From Dendrocalamus latiflorus (lineage: Eukaryota; Streptophyta; Magnoliopsida; Poales; Poaceae): a stretch of 64,000 bases of DNA. Under the pieces are notes generated by a model that did not search any database, had not been told where the DNA came from, and was given only the letters and a program-made list of their open reading frames with translations. This document shows, piece by piece, positions 12,205-22,122 of the stretch (the first letter of the stretch is position 1; the number at the start of each line of letters is the position of its first letter). The stretch covers positions 22,429,412 through 22,493,411 of the forward strand of contig CM029663.1 of NCBI GenBank assembly GCA_017311315.1, given 5' to 3'. The position numbers were made by a program, and so were the translations under genes.

Positions 12205-12209
12205 GTGGG
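12205..12209. other. Target-site duplication of the Tekay element, left
   Basis: GTGGG, repeated exactly at 26158-26162. A 5-bp duplication is normal for Ty3/gypsy integration. Confidence 0.9.
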
Positions 12210-15200
12210 TGTAACATCCCAAAAACTGGGATTAGAAAAATGAGGGGGTTTTGAATTACTTTTGCAATGTATTCCATTTGGATTTGGATTTTTCGATGCT
12301 TTTCTGAATTTGGTTAAGGTTCCAGAAATTAAAGAATTTATAAAAGAGAAAGACAAACAATTGTAAACAAGAATCTGAAAAGATGATCCATAAAAGTAAA
12401 TAGAGAAATTGGATTTAGGGCATAGAATATTATTTCTGGAAAAACAATGGCATGGAAAATAAGGGAAGTAAGTAAAATAAATACCCACTTTAGTTGGAAA
12501 TATTTTTATTAAGTCCAGAATATTACCAGGAACCTCTGAGAATTTTCCTAGAATTTTTGGAAGCATTTTCATATTTTTCCGGACTTATTGGGATTTTCGG
12601 GTAATTTCTAAAAGCAAAACCTAAAATCCAAAAAGAAATCAGAAAATCCACCGCCCTCCGTCCGACACCTGGACGGGTGGGATCGAGCCACGTCGCCAGG
12701 CGGATCCCGCCTTCCCCTTACCCCCGCTCGCCGCGTGGACAGCCGCGATTTCCCCTTTCGCGCGCCTCGGCCCATCCGGCCCGTCCGCCTCTGGCATCGC
12801 TCTCAGCCGCCCGATCGCCTCGGCCGATCTCCTCCGTTCCCCTCACTTAAACCGCACCGGCCGCCCGATCGACCCTCTCCGCCACGCGGCTTCATCCGCG
12901 CCATCGCGCTTTCCTCTCCCCTCTCCCGCTGACCGATGGGCCCGCCCTGTCAGCTTCGTCGTCCCGCTCCCGTTTCTCTCCCGCGCGGGCGCGCTGGCAC
13001 CACGGGCAGAGCTTTTGCTCCCCGTGGCGCGCATGCGCAGCCTCGCCCCGCTGCGTCACCCCGTTGCCCAGGTGGAAAGCCTGCGCCCTTCCCGTCGCCC
13101 TTGACTTGGCGCCACCGCCCCAGGCTTTTCCCCGCTGCGTCGCTTCGCCCGGCCGATCCGCTGCCGTTTCACGCGGGCAAAAGGAGGAGGGAAGCAGCTG
13201 CGCAGAGGCAACCACCCCGGGGGCGTAGGCGTGCAGTGGGTCTTCACGGACAGGACCTGCATTAACACCGCCTGCAGCCCTACCTGCCTCCGCCACCAGC
13301 TCCGACGCGACCGCACGGGCGCCGCCCGTTGCCAGCTCTCCTCCGCGCAGGTATAAAAGGGCGTAGACCCCCGTTGAGCTCCACACATCGCCATCTTCGT
13401 CCTGCAGCAGGTAATCGAGCCCACATCCACTCAAACGCCGGCGAGCCCTCATCGTCCCCAACTCCGGCCACCCGCGCAATCTCTCGACCCGAGCCACCAA
13501 AAGCCAGTTCCTTTTGCCCACATCATCTCCGAAGCACCGCGAAGTCGTCCCCGGCCTCGCCCGAGCTTCCCGTAGCCCGTACATCACCGTCACCGAGAAC
13601 CACTCCGGGTCGCCGCCACCGCACGCCGCCAACCCATCTCCGGACCTCCTCGGCCCCGGGCAACTGCACCATCGTCTTCCCCGCACGACGAGGAACGCAT
13701 TTCACCGCTTCCCCGAACCTCCCCGACAGCCCCTCGCCGCCGGCCACCGTCGCCCCCGACTTCACTGCCCGACCCCGCTGCCGACCCACCTCAAGGGAAT
13801 AAATTGCCCTATAGAGGTAGGCAAAGCCTCCCCTGCTCTCTTGGCTATCAGCGTTAACTCTCCTCTCCCTCCCAGCTCCCCGGCCGCGCGCGTTCGAGCC
13901 TCCGGCTCCGCAGCGCCGGGTTGAGTTTTCTCCATTTTATTTCGGTCTGACAGGTGGGCCCCACCTGTCAGCCACTGCATTCCCGAGTCACCGCTGACCG
14001 CTGGACCCCACCGGTCAGTGATACATCCAAGAACGAACCGTACTGACATGTGGACCCCATGAACAGTAACCGGACCCACATGTCAGTAGCACAGAAAAAC
14101 CGAAAAGTAAATAAAAATGGAAATTAAAAAGAATCGGGGCTGACCGTGGGCCCCACATGTCAAAATTTGGTAATTTTTGGATTTGACTGGGACCGAAAAC
14201 TTTGACTGCTTATAACTCCTTCATTTTAGCTCCGAATTGAATGAAACAAATTTCTAAATTCGTTTAAATTCAAGATCCATCTAATGGAACCAGAACCATA
14301 TTTTTTTGAGTTCATTTGAATTTCTGGTGATATTTTATTGATTGGTCGTTTTTCTTTTAATTGGGTATTCCGTACGATTAAATAGCCTACGAGGCTCAAG
14401 AGGAAGATATCGAGGCAGCAGCACAAGAAGCACCAGACCACCAAGAAACCGACCCCTGTGACCAAGGCGAGTTAACACCTTGACCATTTCTGAACCTATG
14501 TTTTGCAAAGTTAATTTCCTTTAAATTATGAACATGCATGCTGTTATTTTATGTGATGAAATATGTTCATTTTAAGAAAGTGGTAGTTAGATACCTACTT
14601 TAATGCTTGTTAATAAAGATCCATTGCCATGCTTGGTCATGTGAACCTTGTCGCCCTAGAAAAATTCATATTATCATATGCTTTACAGTAAGTCCAAATA
14701 ATTATTCCGCGGCTTAGTATTGCTAGATAAGAACGGGGGTACCTTGCTGCCCCAAAAGCAACACTTGCAAAAATATGATATTGTTTGGGAAACAGTCATG
14801 GGTGGAATGACTGTAGTAGGTGGACATATTATTTTCTACCTCTGAAAAATCCCAAACTGCTTAAATACCTGGATGGAATGGTTTGGTGGCTGGAATGTGG
14901 TGCGAAGGAATGCACAAAGAAATGTGAAATGTGGTAGAACCATCCAGGTAGCTCTAAGGCCTGAATCTTGTCATGTCAGCCCGTGTAAAACAGTACAACC
15001 ACAAGTCTGTAAAATACAACTTGGCTAAGTAAATTTATCGAAATCCCGGACTCATCTCACTGGTAGTGGATTGATGGGGTTATGCTATGGCGAGGGGGCC
15101 TGAAGGGACACCAGTGAGGGGTGAAGTTTCTCAGTCGTGCTAGCGCAGAGGGGAGGGAAGCCCGTACGCTAGTAGTAGTGAGAAACATCCCGTGCAAACA

Positions 15201-16244
15201 GATGGGGCCCATCGCAAATGGGAGGTTACCCATAAGGTGAGATGGGAGATAGGACTAGATACTTTGAAAAGTCACTGTGATGGTCTGCTCAACCACATGT
15301 CTAAGGAAACGTGTGGGGCAACGAGTTGATTATCTCTTGTGGTGAAAGTGTACAAACTCTGCAGAGTCAAAACTATTCGAATAGCCGTGCCCGCGGTCAT
15401 GGGCAGACATGGGAACTTAACTGGATATAGTTCTGTTTTAAAAACGTGGGAAACTGGGAATGGAAACTGGAAGGGCGAAGGACTGCTCTGGTTTGGAATT
15501 GTCCTGGGTGTCGTCCCAGTGGTACGTTAAGCGGCTATAACGCTGAAAGATGCTATATGGCGCAGATGCCATGGAATGGTGGATGGAATCTGTGTCAACT
15601 ATGAGATCAACTTACCTTATAAACAAAAGTTTTGAGTTCAAAATTGCTAGGTCTCAGGGAATTTCCTATAATTGTATTCAAAAGCGCTCTCCGCAAAATA
15701 AAATGAGCCCCAGCCATCCTTTGATAGCCATGCATGTATAATTATTGCATTCTGTGTGTTGGCTTGCTGAGCACGGGGTCGGAGTGCTCATTCTCGCTCT
15801 TGCGATACAATTCAGAAACAGGAGTTCAAGAACACTACGCCTACAAGGAGGCCCCCGCCAACATCGACGGAAGCAAAGGCGCTAATTAAGGCGTAGGCCT
15901 CGGTAGTTAGGCATAGACAAGTAGACCCTAGGCGTTGTGTACATTTATATTGCCGGGACCCTGGTGGCATATATTGTACACATTACCCTACTGGCCGCTT
16001 GCCTGTGGATTTGGGTCTGTTTTTGCTATAATTTCCGCTGCGTTGTTGTAATAAAGACCTTGGCCTAGTCGGCCCCTTTTGTAAACTATCACCCGACGTG
16101 GTGTATTTCAGTTTGTGTAATATATTGGATGACTATGCGATGTATGAAATGATTCAGCAATGTACCTGTGTGCACTAACTACTGATCCAGGGATTAGTGC
16201 AGTGAAACACAGTAAGATTCGGATTGAAAAATCCGGGTCTGACA
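12210..16244 (+). repeat. 5' LTR of the Tekay element
   Basis: The 4035-bp LTR begins TGTAACATCCC and ends GGGTCTGACA. It contains a GC-rich region from about 12650 to 13930 with a TATA box at 13352, and an AT-rich second half. Apparent ORFs inside it (for example 12892-13686 on the minus strand) recur identically in the 3' LTR only because the LTRs are near-identical; they show no domain. Confidence 0.95.
13352..13359 (+). promoter_or_regulatory. Probable TATA box of the Tekay 5' LTR
   Basis: TATAAAAG in a GC-rich context. A G-rich cluster and a CT-rich stretch follow where initiation would be expected. The 3' LTR has the same box at 23265-23272. If used, transcripts would carry about 2.9 kb of R-U5 leader. 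Confidence 0.6.
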
Positions 16245-16248
16245 GCGC

Positions 16249-16260
16249 TGGTATCAGAGC
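16249..16260 (+). other. Primer-binding site (initiator tRNA-Met)
   Basis: TGGTATCAGAGC, complementary to the 3' end of plant initiator tRNA-Met, starts five bases after the 5' LTR. This is the standard position for priming minus-strand DNA synthesis. Confidence 0.9.
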
Positions 16261-16423
16261 ATACGACCGTAGGGTAAAGCCTTAGGATGGAAAAATTAGG
16301 ATGGCCTAGGAATACAATACTTATGAAAGCAAGAAAATAATTTCCAAAATCATAGTATAATGTTCTTACTCGTATCCTTCCTAGAATCTGCTCTACTCTA
16401 TTTTTCATTACATTTTGGAAAAG

Positions 16424-16452
16424 TACTAACACTGGAACCATAACATTTACAG
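16424..16452 (+). promoter_or_regulatory. Branch-point and 3' splice-site-like sequence before the extra ORF
   Basis: TACTAAC at 16424-16430 is a consensus branch-point sequence. The dinucleotide AG at 16451-16452 lies 23 bases past the branch A and touches the ATG of the extra ORF (TTTACAG then ATGG). Possible donors upstream are GG|GTAAAG at 16274 or CAG|GTAATC in the LTR near 13411. Splicing is inferred, not shown. Confidence 0.45.
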
Positions 16453-17307
16453 ATGGCAGGAACGGGATATGAAGGGGACTGGGATTATTTGGGCCACGGT
16501 GTCTATGAAAATGAATTCGCAAGCATCTTGCGCAAGCTTCTACATTACATGGGCTACGACGAGCAACCTATCTACCGTGGACTGAAGGCTACCATAGGAG
16601 AAGATGAATCTTGGACCATGCAGGTCTACATCTACCCAAAAAGCGAACAAGATCAGCCTCATGTCTTTACCACGGAGCATCGGAGGGGTACCAGGGCAGA
16701 CGCGATCCAGGACGCCGCGCGCCTCGCCGCGGCATGGCTGTGTGACATATATGAGACTGCCATTCGCCGCACGCCCTATCGTTTCTACCCGTCGCGCCAG
16801 GATGGTGCGCGGTACAATGAGACGAACCTGCCGGTTGACGAAGACGACCCTGCGCTAACACACCAGGTCGCTCTCACCAGGGCTATGGGCGCAGCCCACA
16901 CCGCAGCCTTGGAGGAGATCACCCTTCTCCGACAGCGCCTTACCGCTGGGCACGGCTCCAGGGTGGCGCTACGGGAGCAGCTCGCCAAGAGCGAGCAGGC
17001 CTTGGCGCAGGCCCAGGCAGAGGTGGCCGCCCTCCAAGCTCAGCTCCGACGGGCCTCCACCCCTGCAGCAGCTCCAGCACCGCCACCACCAGGATCCGGA
17101 CCCCGCACTCGGATGACCGCGCGTAAGAGCACGCGGCCTCCGGGTCCCCGGGCTGCACTTCGGGGGGGAGAGCCTCCCCAGAGCCGTAGCCCCCCACGCG
17201 CGCCCTCGGACGCCGAGGACTCCGATCCGTCGGAGTTCAGTGGGAGCCGCTCCCGTTCCAGGTCCCCGCACTACAGCCCATCTGGCTACGGGTATCTGGA
17301 GGAGTAG
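16453..17307 (+). CDS. Extra ORF upstream of gag in the Tekay element (284 aa)
   Basis: An intact 284-residue ORF in a different frame from gag. Residues about 22-100 contain a helix, strand-rich and helix pattern (FASILRKLLHYMGY, then WTMQVYIYP, then DAIQDAARLAAAWLCDIY) that recalls a double-stranded-RNA-binding fold, without the usual basic KKxAK motif. Residues about 150-200 are a predicted coiled coil with Leu/Ala heptads (EQLAKSEQALAQAQAEVAAL). The tail from about 201 is Pro/Arg-rich and ends in an SRSRSRSP-type segment. Nucleic-acid binding with self-association is a reasonable inference. From memory, some related long-LTR rice gypsy elements also have an ORF before gag, so the ORF class is not new, but its function is unknown to me. 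An upstream splice acceptor may control its expression. Confidence 0.75.
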   Translation: MAGTGYEGDWDYLGHGVYENEFASILRKLLHYMGYDEQPIYRGLKATIGEDESWTMQVYIYPKSEQDQPHVFTTEHRRGTRADAIQDAARLAAAWLCDIYETAIRRTPYRFYPSRQDGARYNETNLPVDEDDPALTHQVALTRAMGAAHTAALEEITLLRQRLTAGHGSRVALREQLAKSEQALAQAQAEVAALQAQLRRASTPAAAPAPPPPGSGPRTRMTARKSTRPPGPRAALRGGEPPQSRSPPRAPSDAEDSDPSEFSGSRSRSRSPHYSPSGYGYLEE

Positions 17308-17608
17308 ATGGGATCGCGATGTACTTGCAGTGTGTGATGCAAGTACTAACTTCATGTATCTTAGTTGATGTATCCGTCCTTTCCATTTCGTAGTTGCGAA
17401 CCTATGAACTTTAATTATTATGATGTAATTGTAAGCCCAGCATAAAAGCTGGCTATGTAATTGTTGACATATTTATGTGGTTGGCTGGATATCGGCCTTA
17501 TGTTGGAAATTGCCTCGTCCTGGTTTTACTGCTTTCTCTTGTATGGGTTGGCACCCCTTGTTTCTCCTACATATAGAACTAGCATTGAGTATAAAGCCAC
17601 CACTGCAG
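17308..17608 (+). other. Spacer between the extra ORF and gag
   Basis: About 300 bases without a supported gene. It is pyrimidine-rich near 17510-17575 and ends in CTGCAG directly before the gag ATG, which again looks like an intron 3' end. Confidence 0.5.
17344..17364 (+). promoter_or_regulatory. Second branch-point/acceptor-like site
   Basis: TACTAAC at 17344-17350 is followed by a short pyrimidine-containing stretch and TTAG ending near 17364, just after the stop of the extra ORF. It could serve splicing that removes the extra ORF so that gag is reached. Weak on its own. Confidence 0.3.
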
Positions 17609-20600
17609 ATGGCCAGCCGAAGAACTACCAGGGCTCAGACTAATACAAACCCAGCCGAGGTAGACTCAAATCGCGGGGTTCTGCCTGAAGACCAAGGTAG
17701 AGCTCAAGACCAGGGAAATGACAACCTTCCAAACCCTCCGGAACACCCTACAATGGCCCAAGTTATGACACAACAAACTCAGATTTTGCAAGCCATATAT
17801 GCGGGACAGCAAGGAAGCTCAGGAGGGCATAGAGCTGACTTGGGAGATTTCCAGAGGACAAGGCCGATCACATTTACATCGGCAGAAGAACCACTGGAAG
17901 CCGAGGACTGGCTTCGAGATATTGAGAGAAAGCTGCGCCTAATTAAATGCGCAGAGGAAGACAAAGTCATGTTCGCTGCACACCAGCTGCAGGGCGCCGC
18001 AGCAGCTTGGTGGGAGAATTACTTGGCCGCCAGGGGCCAGGAGGATGCCACCACAGAAACAAGCACAGAAGCAGTTCCTTGGGAGGAATTCAAGACCGCT
18101 TTCAAGGCTAACTTCGTTCCAACCGGAGTAATGCGAATGAAGAAGAATGAGTTTCGCACACTCAAGCAGGGAAATAGGTCAATAAATGAGTACCTTACCA
18201 AATTCACACAATTGGCCCGATATGCCCCAAAGGATGTGGAGGACGAAGAAGAAAAGATTGACAGATTCTTTGAAGGGATGAACGAGGAGCTACGAGTTCA
18301 GCTGATCACTCAAGACTTCACCAGCTTTCATCAACTGGTGAATAAGGCACTGATTCTGGAAAATGAGAGGAAGAACCTGGAGGCCAGCCGCAAGCGAAAG
18401 CTATCGGCTCAGCACCCCCAAGGAAGGTTCATTCAGAAGCTCTTGGGTAATTCCTCAACCCCAAGGACTACTCAATCCAGTGCGTCAGCATTTGCTCCTC
18501 GACCGGGGGGAACTCCATATCAAGCTCCTCGCACAGGTGGGCAGTACAATGGCACCAACCCAGTGGCCAACATTAAATGTTTTGGTTGTGGAGAAAAAGG
18601 ACACTATGTCAGTAATTGCCCACAAAAGCAAAACACCCCCGTGCGTAGTCAAGCTTCAGCACCCAGCAAAGGGCATCAGAGTTCACAAGGCAGTAAAAGT
18701 GCACCAGCCTCAAACCGCGGCCGAGTCAACCACATCACGGCTGAAGAAGCTCAAGAAGCCGCTGGAGTCCTTATGGGTACGTTCTCTGTTAAAACCATAC
18801 CAGCACAAGTATTGTTTGATTCAGGAGCTTCCCATTCATTTATATCTAAGGGGTATGCCAACAAGTTGGGATTACCAGTATATACTCTAAAGAAGCCAGT
18901 AATTCTTAATTCACCAGCTGGACCAATTACTACCACCCTAGTGTGCCCTGGGGTAGCAATTACTATGGAAGGGTGGGACTTCTTAGCTGATCTAATAGTT
19001 TTACCCTCCCAAACTCTGGACATTATATTGGGAATGGATTGGCTCGCAAAGTATCAAGGGGTCATAAGCTGTGCCACTAGGAAAGTCAATTTGACCAAGT
19101 GTCCTGGGTTAACAATAGAAGTGAAGGTGGATCGCCCGTACCGCTGGGGCCGGGCAATCTATTATTGTGAAGATGTGCCATTAGAAGGAATGATTGTGGT
19201 ACAAGACTACCCTGAAGTATTTCCCGAGGAATTACCAGGCATGCCACCAGACAGAGATTTGGAATTTGTCATCAACCTAAAGCCCGGTGCTGCACCCGTC
19301 TCCAAGAGACCATACCGGATGACGGTGGATGAGTTAGAAGAATTAAAGAAGCAACTATATGAGTTGCAGGATAAGGGGTTCATTAGGCCGAGTTCCTCGC
19401 CTTGGGGATCTCCAGTATTATTTGTGAAGAAGAAAGATGGCACCACGCGGATGTGTGTGGATTACAGGGCCCTAAATGAAGTAACCATCAAGAACAAATA
19501 CCCACTCCCCAGAATTGATGATTTATTCGATCAACTTGGTGGAGCCACGGTATTCTCCAAAATAGACCTAAGATCGGGCTATCATCAACTGAAGATTAGA
19601 GCTGAAGATATACCTAAGACGGCTTTCACCACTAGATATGGGCTGTATGAGTTTACAGTCATGTCTTTTGGGTTAACCAATGCCCCAGCCTACTTCATGA
19701 ACCTGATGAACAAGGTATTCATGGAGTATTTGGACAAGTTTGTCGTGGTCTTTATTGACGACATCCTTATATACTCCAAGAATGCTGAAGAGCATGCGGA
19801 ACATCTGCGCCTGGTATTGGAAAGGCTAAAGGAGCATCAATTATATGCAAAGTTTAGCAAGTGTGAATTCTGGCTGCATGACATTAGTTTCTTAGGACAC
19901 ATAGTGTCAGCAGGAGGAATATCTGTTGATCCCGCCAAAATAGCAGCAGTCATGGAGTGGCAGCAGCCAGCTTCCGTCACTGAAGTGAGGAGCTTCCTTG
20001 GATTGGCTGGATACTACCGGAGATTCATAGAAGGATTTTCTCGGATTGCCAGGCCAATGACTCAACTACTCAAGAAGGAGAAGAAGTTTGAATGGACCAA
20101 GGCATGTGAAGAGAGCTTCCAAAAGTTGAAAGAGAGATTGACTACCACGCCTGTGTTAACCCTGCCCGATGTGCGCAAAGACTTTGAGGTATACTGTGAT
20201 GCATCACATCAAGGGTTTGGATGTGTACTAATGCAGGAAGGCAAGGTAGTGGCATATGCATCTCGGCAGCTCCGCCCTCACGAAGCCAACTACCCTACTC
20301 ATGACCTGGAATTGGCCTCAGTAGTGCATGCATTAAAAATTTGGAGGCATTATCTGATAGGTAATCACTGTGACATATACACGGACCACCAGAGCCTTAA
20401 ATATTTCTTCACCCAGTCGCACCTCAACTTGAGGCAGAGGAGATGGTTGGAGTTGATTAAGGACTATGACCTGAGCGTCCATTACCACCCAGGGAAGGCT
20501 AATGTTGTAGCGGATGCTCTAAGCTGGAAGGCCTATTGCAATAATCTCATGGTCCAGGAACACCAACCCGAGCTATGTAAAGAACTGCAAGCCTTGAACT

Positions 20601-22081
20601 TGGAGATAGTAGAGAAAGGCACTCTAGCTACCATGGAAATTCAACCAAGTTTAGAGGAGCAGATTATGGTTGCTCAGCAGGAAGATCCAGCTATAATAAA
20701 ATGGAAAGGGCTGGTAGAAGCAGGGAAGGCCCCTAACATGAAGATTGATCAGGACGGTACTCTGTGGTACGGAAAGCGTATAGTTGTACCTCATCAGAGG
20801 AATCTCAAGGATCTGATATTGAGGGAAGCTCATAGCTCTCCGTACTCCCTGCACCCCGGGAGCACCAAGATGTACCAGGGAATGAAGCAATTCTGCTGGT
20901 GGCCCCGTATGAAGAGAGACATAGCTGAACATGTAGCCTGTTGTGATGTGTGTCAGAGAGTGAAAGCGGAACATCAAAGGCCAGCAGGACTACTACAACC
21001 ATTGAAAATACCCCAGTGGAAGTGGGAAGAAGTCGGGATGGACTTTATCACGGGACTTCCACAAACCAAATCTGGTTATGACTCCGTATGGGTCGTGGTT
21101 GATAGGCTGACTAAGGTTGCACATTTCATCCCCGTCAAAACCACGTACAAGGGAGATAAGTTAGCCGAGCTATATATGTCACGCATAGTATGTTTACACG
21201 GCGTACCAAAACGGATAGTCTCGGATCGAGGTTCCCAGTTCACCTCACATTTTTGGGCTAGCCTACATGAAGCTCTCGGTACTTACTTGGATTTTAGCAC
21301 CGCATACCACCCCCAGACAGATGGTCAAACGGAGAGAGTGAATCAGATATTGGAAGATATGCTTCGGGCATGTGCTCTAGATTTTTCTAAGGATTGGGAC
21401 CGATGCCTACCCTATGCTGAGTTTGCTTATAACAACAGCTATCAGGCCAGTCTCCAGATGTCACCCTTCGAAGCCCTGTATGGTCGACCATGTCGAACCC
21501 CTTTACATTGGTCAGAAGTAGGGGAAAACTACATTTTCGGACCAGATACTTTAAGACAGGCTGAAGAAAAGGTTCGCCTAATTAGAGATCGACTGCAAGC
21601 AGCTCAGTCCAGGCAGAAAAGTTATGCAGACAAGAGAAGAAGGCCATTAAGTTTTGAAGTGGGAGATCATGTTTATCTGAAGGTATCACCCTTGCGAGGA
21701 GTTAGACGATTCAAGGTCAAAGGCAAGCTTACCCCGCGGTATGTTGGACCGTTCCCAATTGTGTCTAAAAAGGGGGAAGTTGCCTACCAGCTTGCACTAC
21801 CTCCGAATCTATCAGACATACACGACGTCTTCCATGTGTCCCAACTGAAGAAGTGTCTACGAGTACCTGAGGATCAAGCTCCATTGGAGGCAATCGAGAT
21901 TGAGGAAGACCTAACCTACAAGGAGCGCCCGATCAAGATCCTGGATACCGTGGAAAAGAAAACACGAACTCAAATCATTCGCATGTGCCGGGTACAATGG
22001 AGCCATCACTCCAAGAAAGAAGCTACCTGGGAGCGTGAAGACCAGCTACGAAGAGATTACCCCGACTTGTTCACTAGTTAA
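17609..22081 (+). CDS. Gag-Pol polyprotein of the Tekay chromovirus (1490 aa)
   Basis: A single unbroken frame makes the capsid and all enzymes. The ATG at 17609 (MASRRTTRAQ) is preferred to the upstream in-frame ATG at 17477 because the extra residues are hydrophobic and unlike Gag. Domains in order: Retrotrans_gag around residues 90-260; a CCHC zinc knuckle with C324, C327, H332, C337; an aspartic protease with DSG at 404-406; reverse transcriptase with FIDD from about 715; RNase H with its first Asp near 864 (YCDASHQGFG); an integrase HHCC zinc finger around 1075-1120; an integrase core with D1145, D1206 and E1242, a D,D-35-E spacing; and a C-terminal chromodomain at about 1440-1487. All catalytic residues I can check are present. 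Gag and Pol share one frame, so no frameshift is needed. Confidence 0.95.
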   Translation: MASRRTTRAQTNTNPAEVDSNRGVLPEDQGRAQDQGNDNLPNPPEHPTMAQVMTQQTQILQAIYAGQQGSSGGHRADLGDFQRTRPITFTSAEEPLEAEDWLRDIERKLRLIKCAEEDKVMFAAHQLQGAAAAWWENYLAARGQEDATTETSTEAVPWEEFKTAFKANFVPTGVMRMKKNEFRTLKQGNRSINEYLTKFTQLARYAPKDVEDEEEKIDRFFEGMNEELRVQLITQDFTSFHQLVNKALILENERKNLEASRKRKLSAQHPQGRFIQKLLGNSSTPRTTQSSASAFAPRPGGTPYQAPRTGGQYNGTNPVANIKCFGCGEKGHYVSNCPQKQNTPVRSQASAPSKGHQSSQGSKSAPASNRGRVNHITAEEAQEAAGVLMGTFSVKTIPAQVLFDSGASHSFISKGYANKLGLPVYTLKKPVILNSPAGPITTTLVCPGVAITMEGWDFLADLIVLPSQTLDIILGMDWLAKYQGVISCATRKVNLTKCPGLTIEVKVDRPYRWGRAIYYCEDVPLEGMIVVQDYPEVFPEELPGMPPDRDLEFVINLKPGAAPVSKRPYRMTVDELEELKKQLYELQDKGFIRPSSSPWGSPVLFVKKKDGTTRMCVDYRALNEVTIKNKYPLPRIDDLFDQLGGATVFSKIDLRSGYHQLKIRAEDIPKTAFTTRYGLYEFTVMSFGLTNAPAYFMNLMNKVFMEYLDKFVVVFIDDILIYSKNAEEHAEHLRLVLERLKEHQLYAKFSKCEFWLHDISFLGHIVSAGGISVDPAKIAAVMEWQQPASVTEVRSFLGLAGYYRRFIEGFSRIARPMTQLLKKEKKFEWTKACEESFQKLKERLTTTPVLTLPDVRKDFEVYCDASHQGFGCVLMQEGKVVAYASRQLRPHEANYPTHDLELASVVHALKIWRHYLIGNHCDIYTDHQSLKYFFTQSHLNLRQRRWLELIKDYDLSVHYHPGKANVVADALSWKAYCNNLMVQEHQPELCKELQALNLEIVEKGTLATMEIQPSLEEQIMVAQQEDPAIIKWKGLVEAGKAPNMKIDQDGTLWYGKRIVVPHQRNLKDLILREAHSSPYSLHPGSTKMYQGMKQFCWWPRMKRDIAEHVACCDVCQRVKAEHQRPAGLLQPLKIPQWKWEEVGMDFITGLPQTKSGYDSVWVVVDRLTKVAHFIPVKTTYKGDKLAELYMSRIVCLHGVPKRIVSDRGSQFTSHFWASLHEALGTYLDFSTAYHPQTDGQTERVNQILEDMLRACALDFSKDWDRCLPYAEFAYNNSYQASLQMSPFEALYGRPCRTPLHWSEVGENYIFGPDTLRQAEEKVRLIRDRLQAAQSRQKSYADKRRRPLSFEVGDHVYLKVSPLRGVRRFKVKGKLTPRYVGPFPIVSKKGEVAYQLALPPNLSDIHDVFHVSQLKKCLRVPEDQAPLEAIEIEEDLTYKERPIKILDTVEKKTRTQIIRMCRVQWSHHSKKEATWEREDQLRRDYPDLFTS

Positions 22082-22107
22082 ATCAAATCTCGGGGTCGAG
22101 ATTTTTG

Positions 22108-22122
22108 TAAGGGGGGTAGGTT
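22108..22122 (+). other. Polypurine tract of the Tekay element
   Basis: A G-rich run (AAGGGGGGTAGG) lies between the gag-pol stop and the 3' LTR and is the likely plus-strand primer. Confidence 0.8.

Larger units (their letters stand above)
9737..12209 (+). repeat. Old Ty3/gypsy LTR (probable solo LTR), left arm
   Basis: Left arm of an LTR interrupted by the Tekay element at 12210-26157. It starts with an AT-rich stretch, then about 1.5 kb of GC-rich sequence with a TATA-like GGTATAAAGCC at 10387-10396, then AT-rich sequence. The last part (12000-12209) and the right arm (from 26158) together align, in order and through the insertion point, with the minus-strand LTR at 62683-64000, which proves the two arms were one unit. 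The left boundary is inferred from ACAGC at 9732-9736 matching ACAGC at 27260-27264; the first bases read GG and not TG, so this boundary is uncertain. Confidence 0.65.

Noticed and set aside
12892..13686. 264-aa minus-strand ORF, repeated with one residue changed at 22805-23599
   Set aside because: It lies in the GC-rich part of both Tekay LTRs; the repetition reflects LTR identity and the protein shows no domain.
17477..17608. Upstream in-frame ATG as the start of gag-pol
   Set aside because: The added 44 residues are hydrophobic and unlike Gag, and the ATG at 17609 gives the typical basic Gag start.
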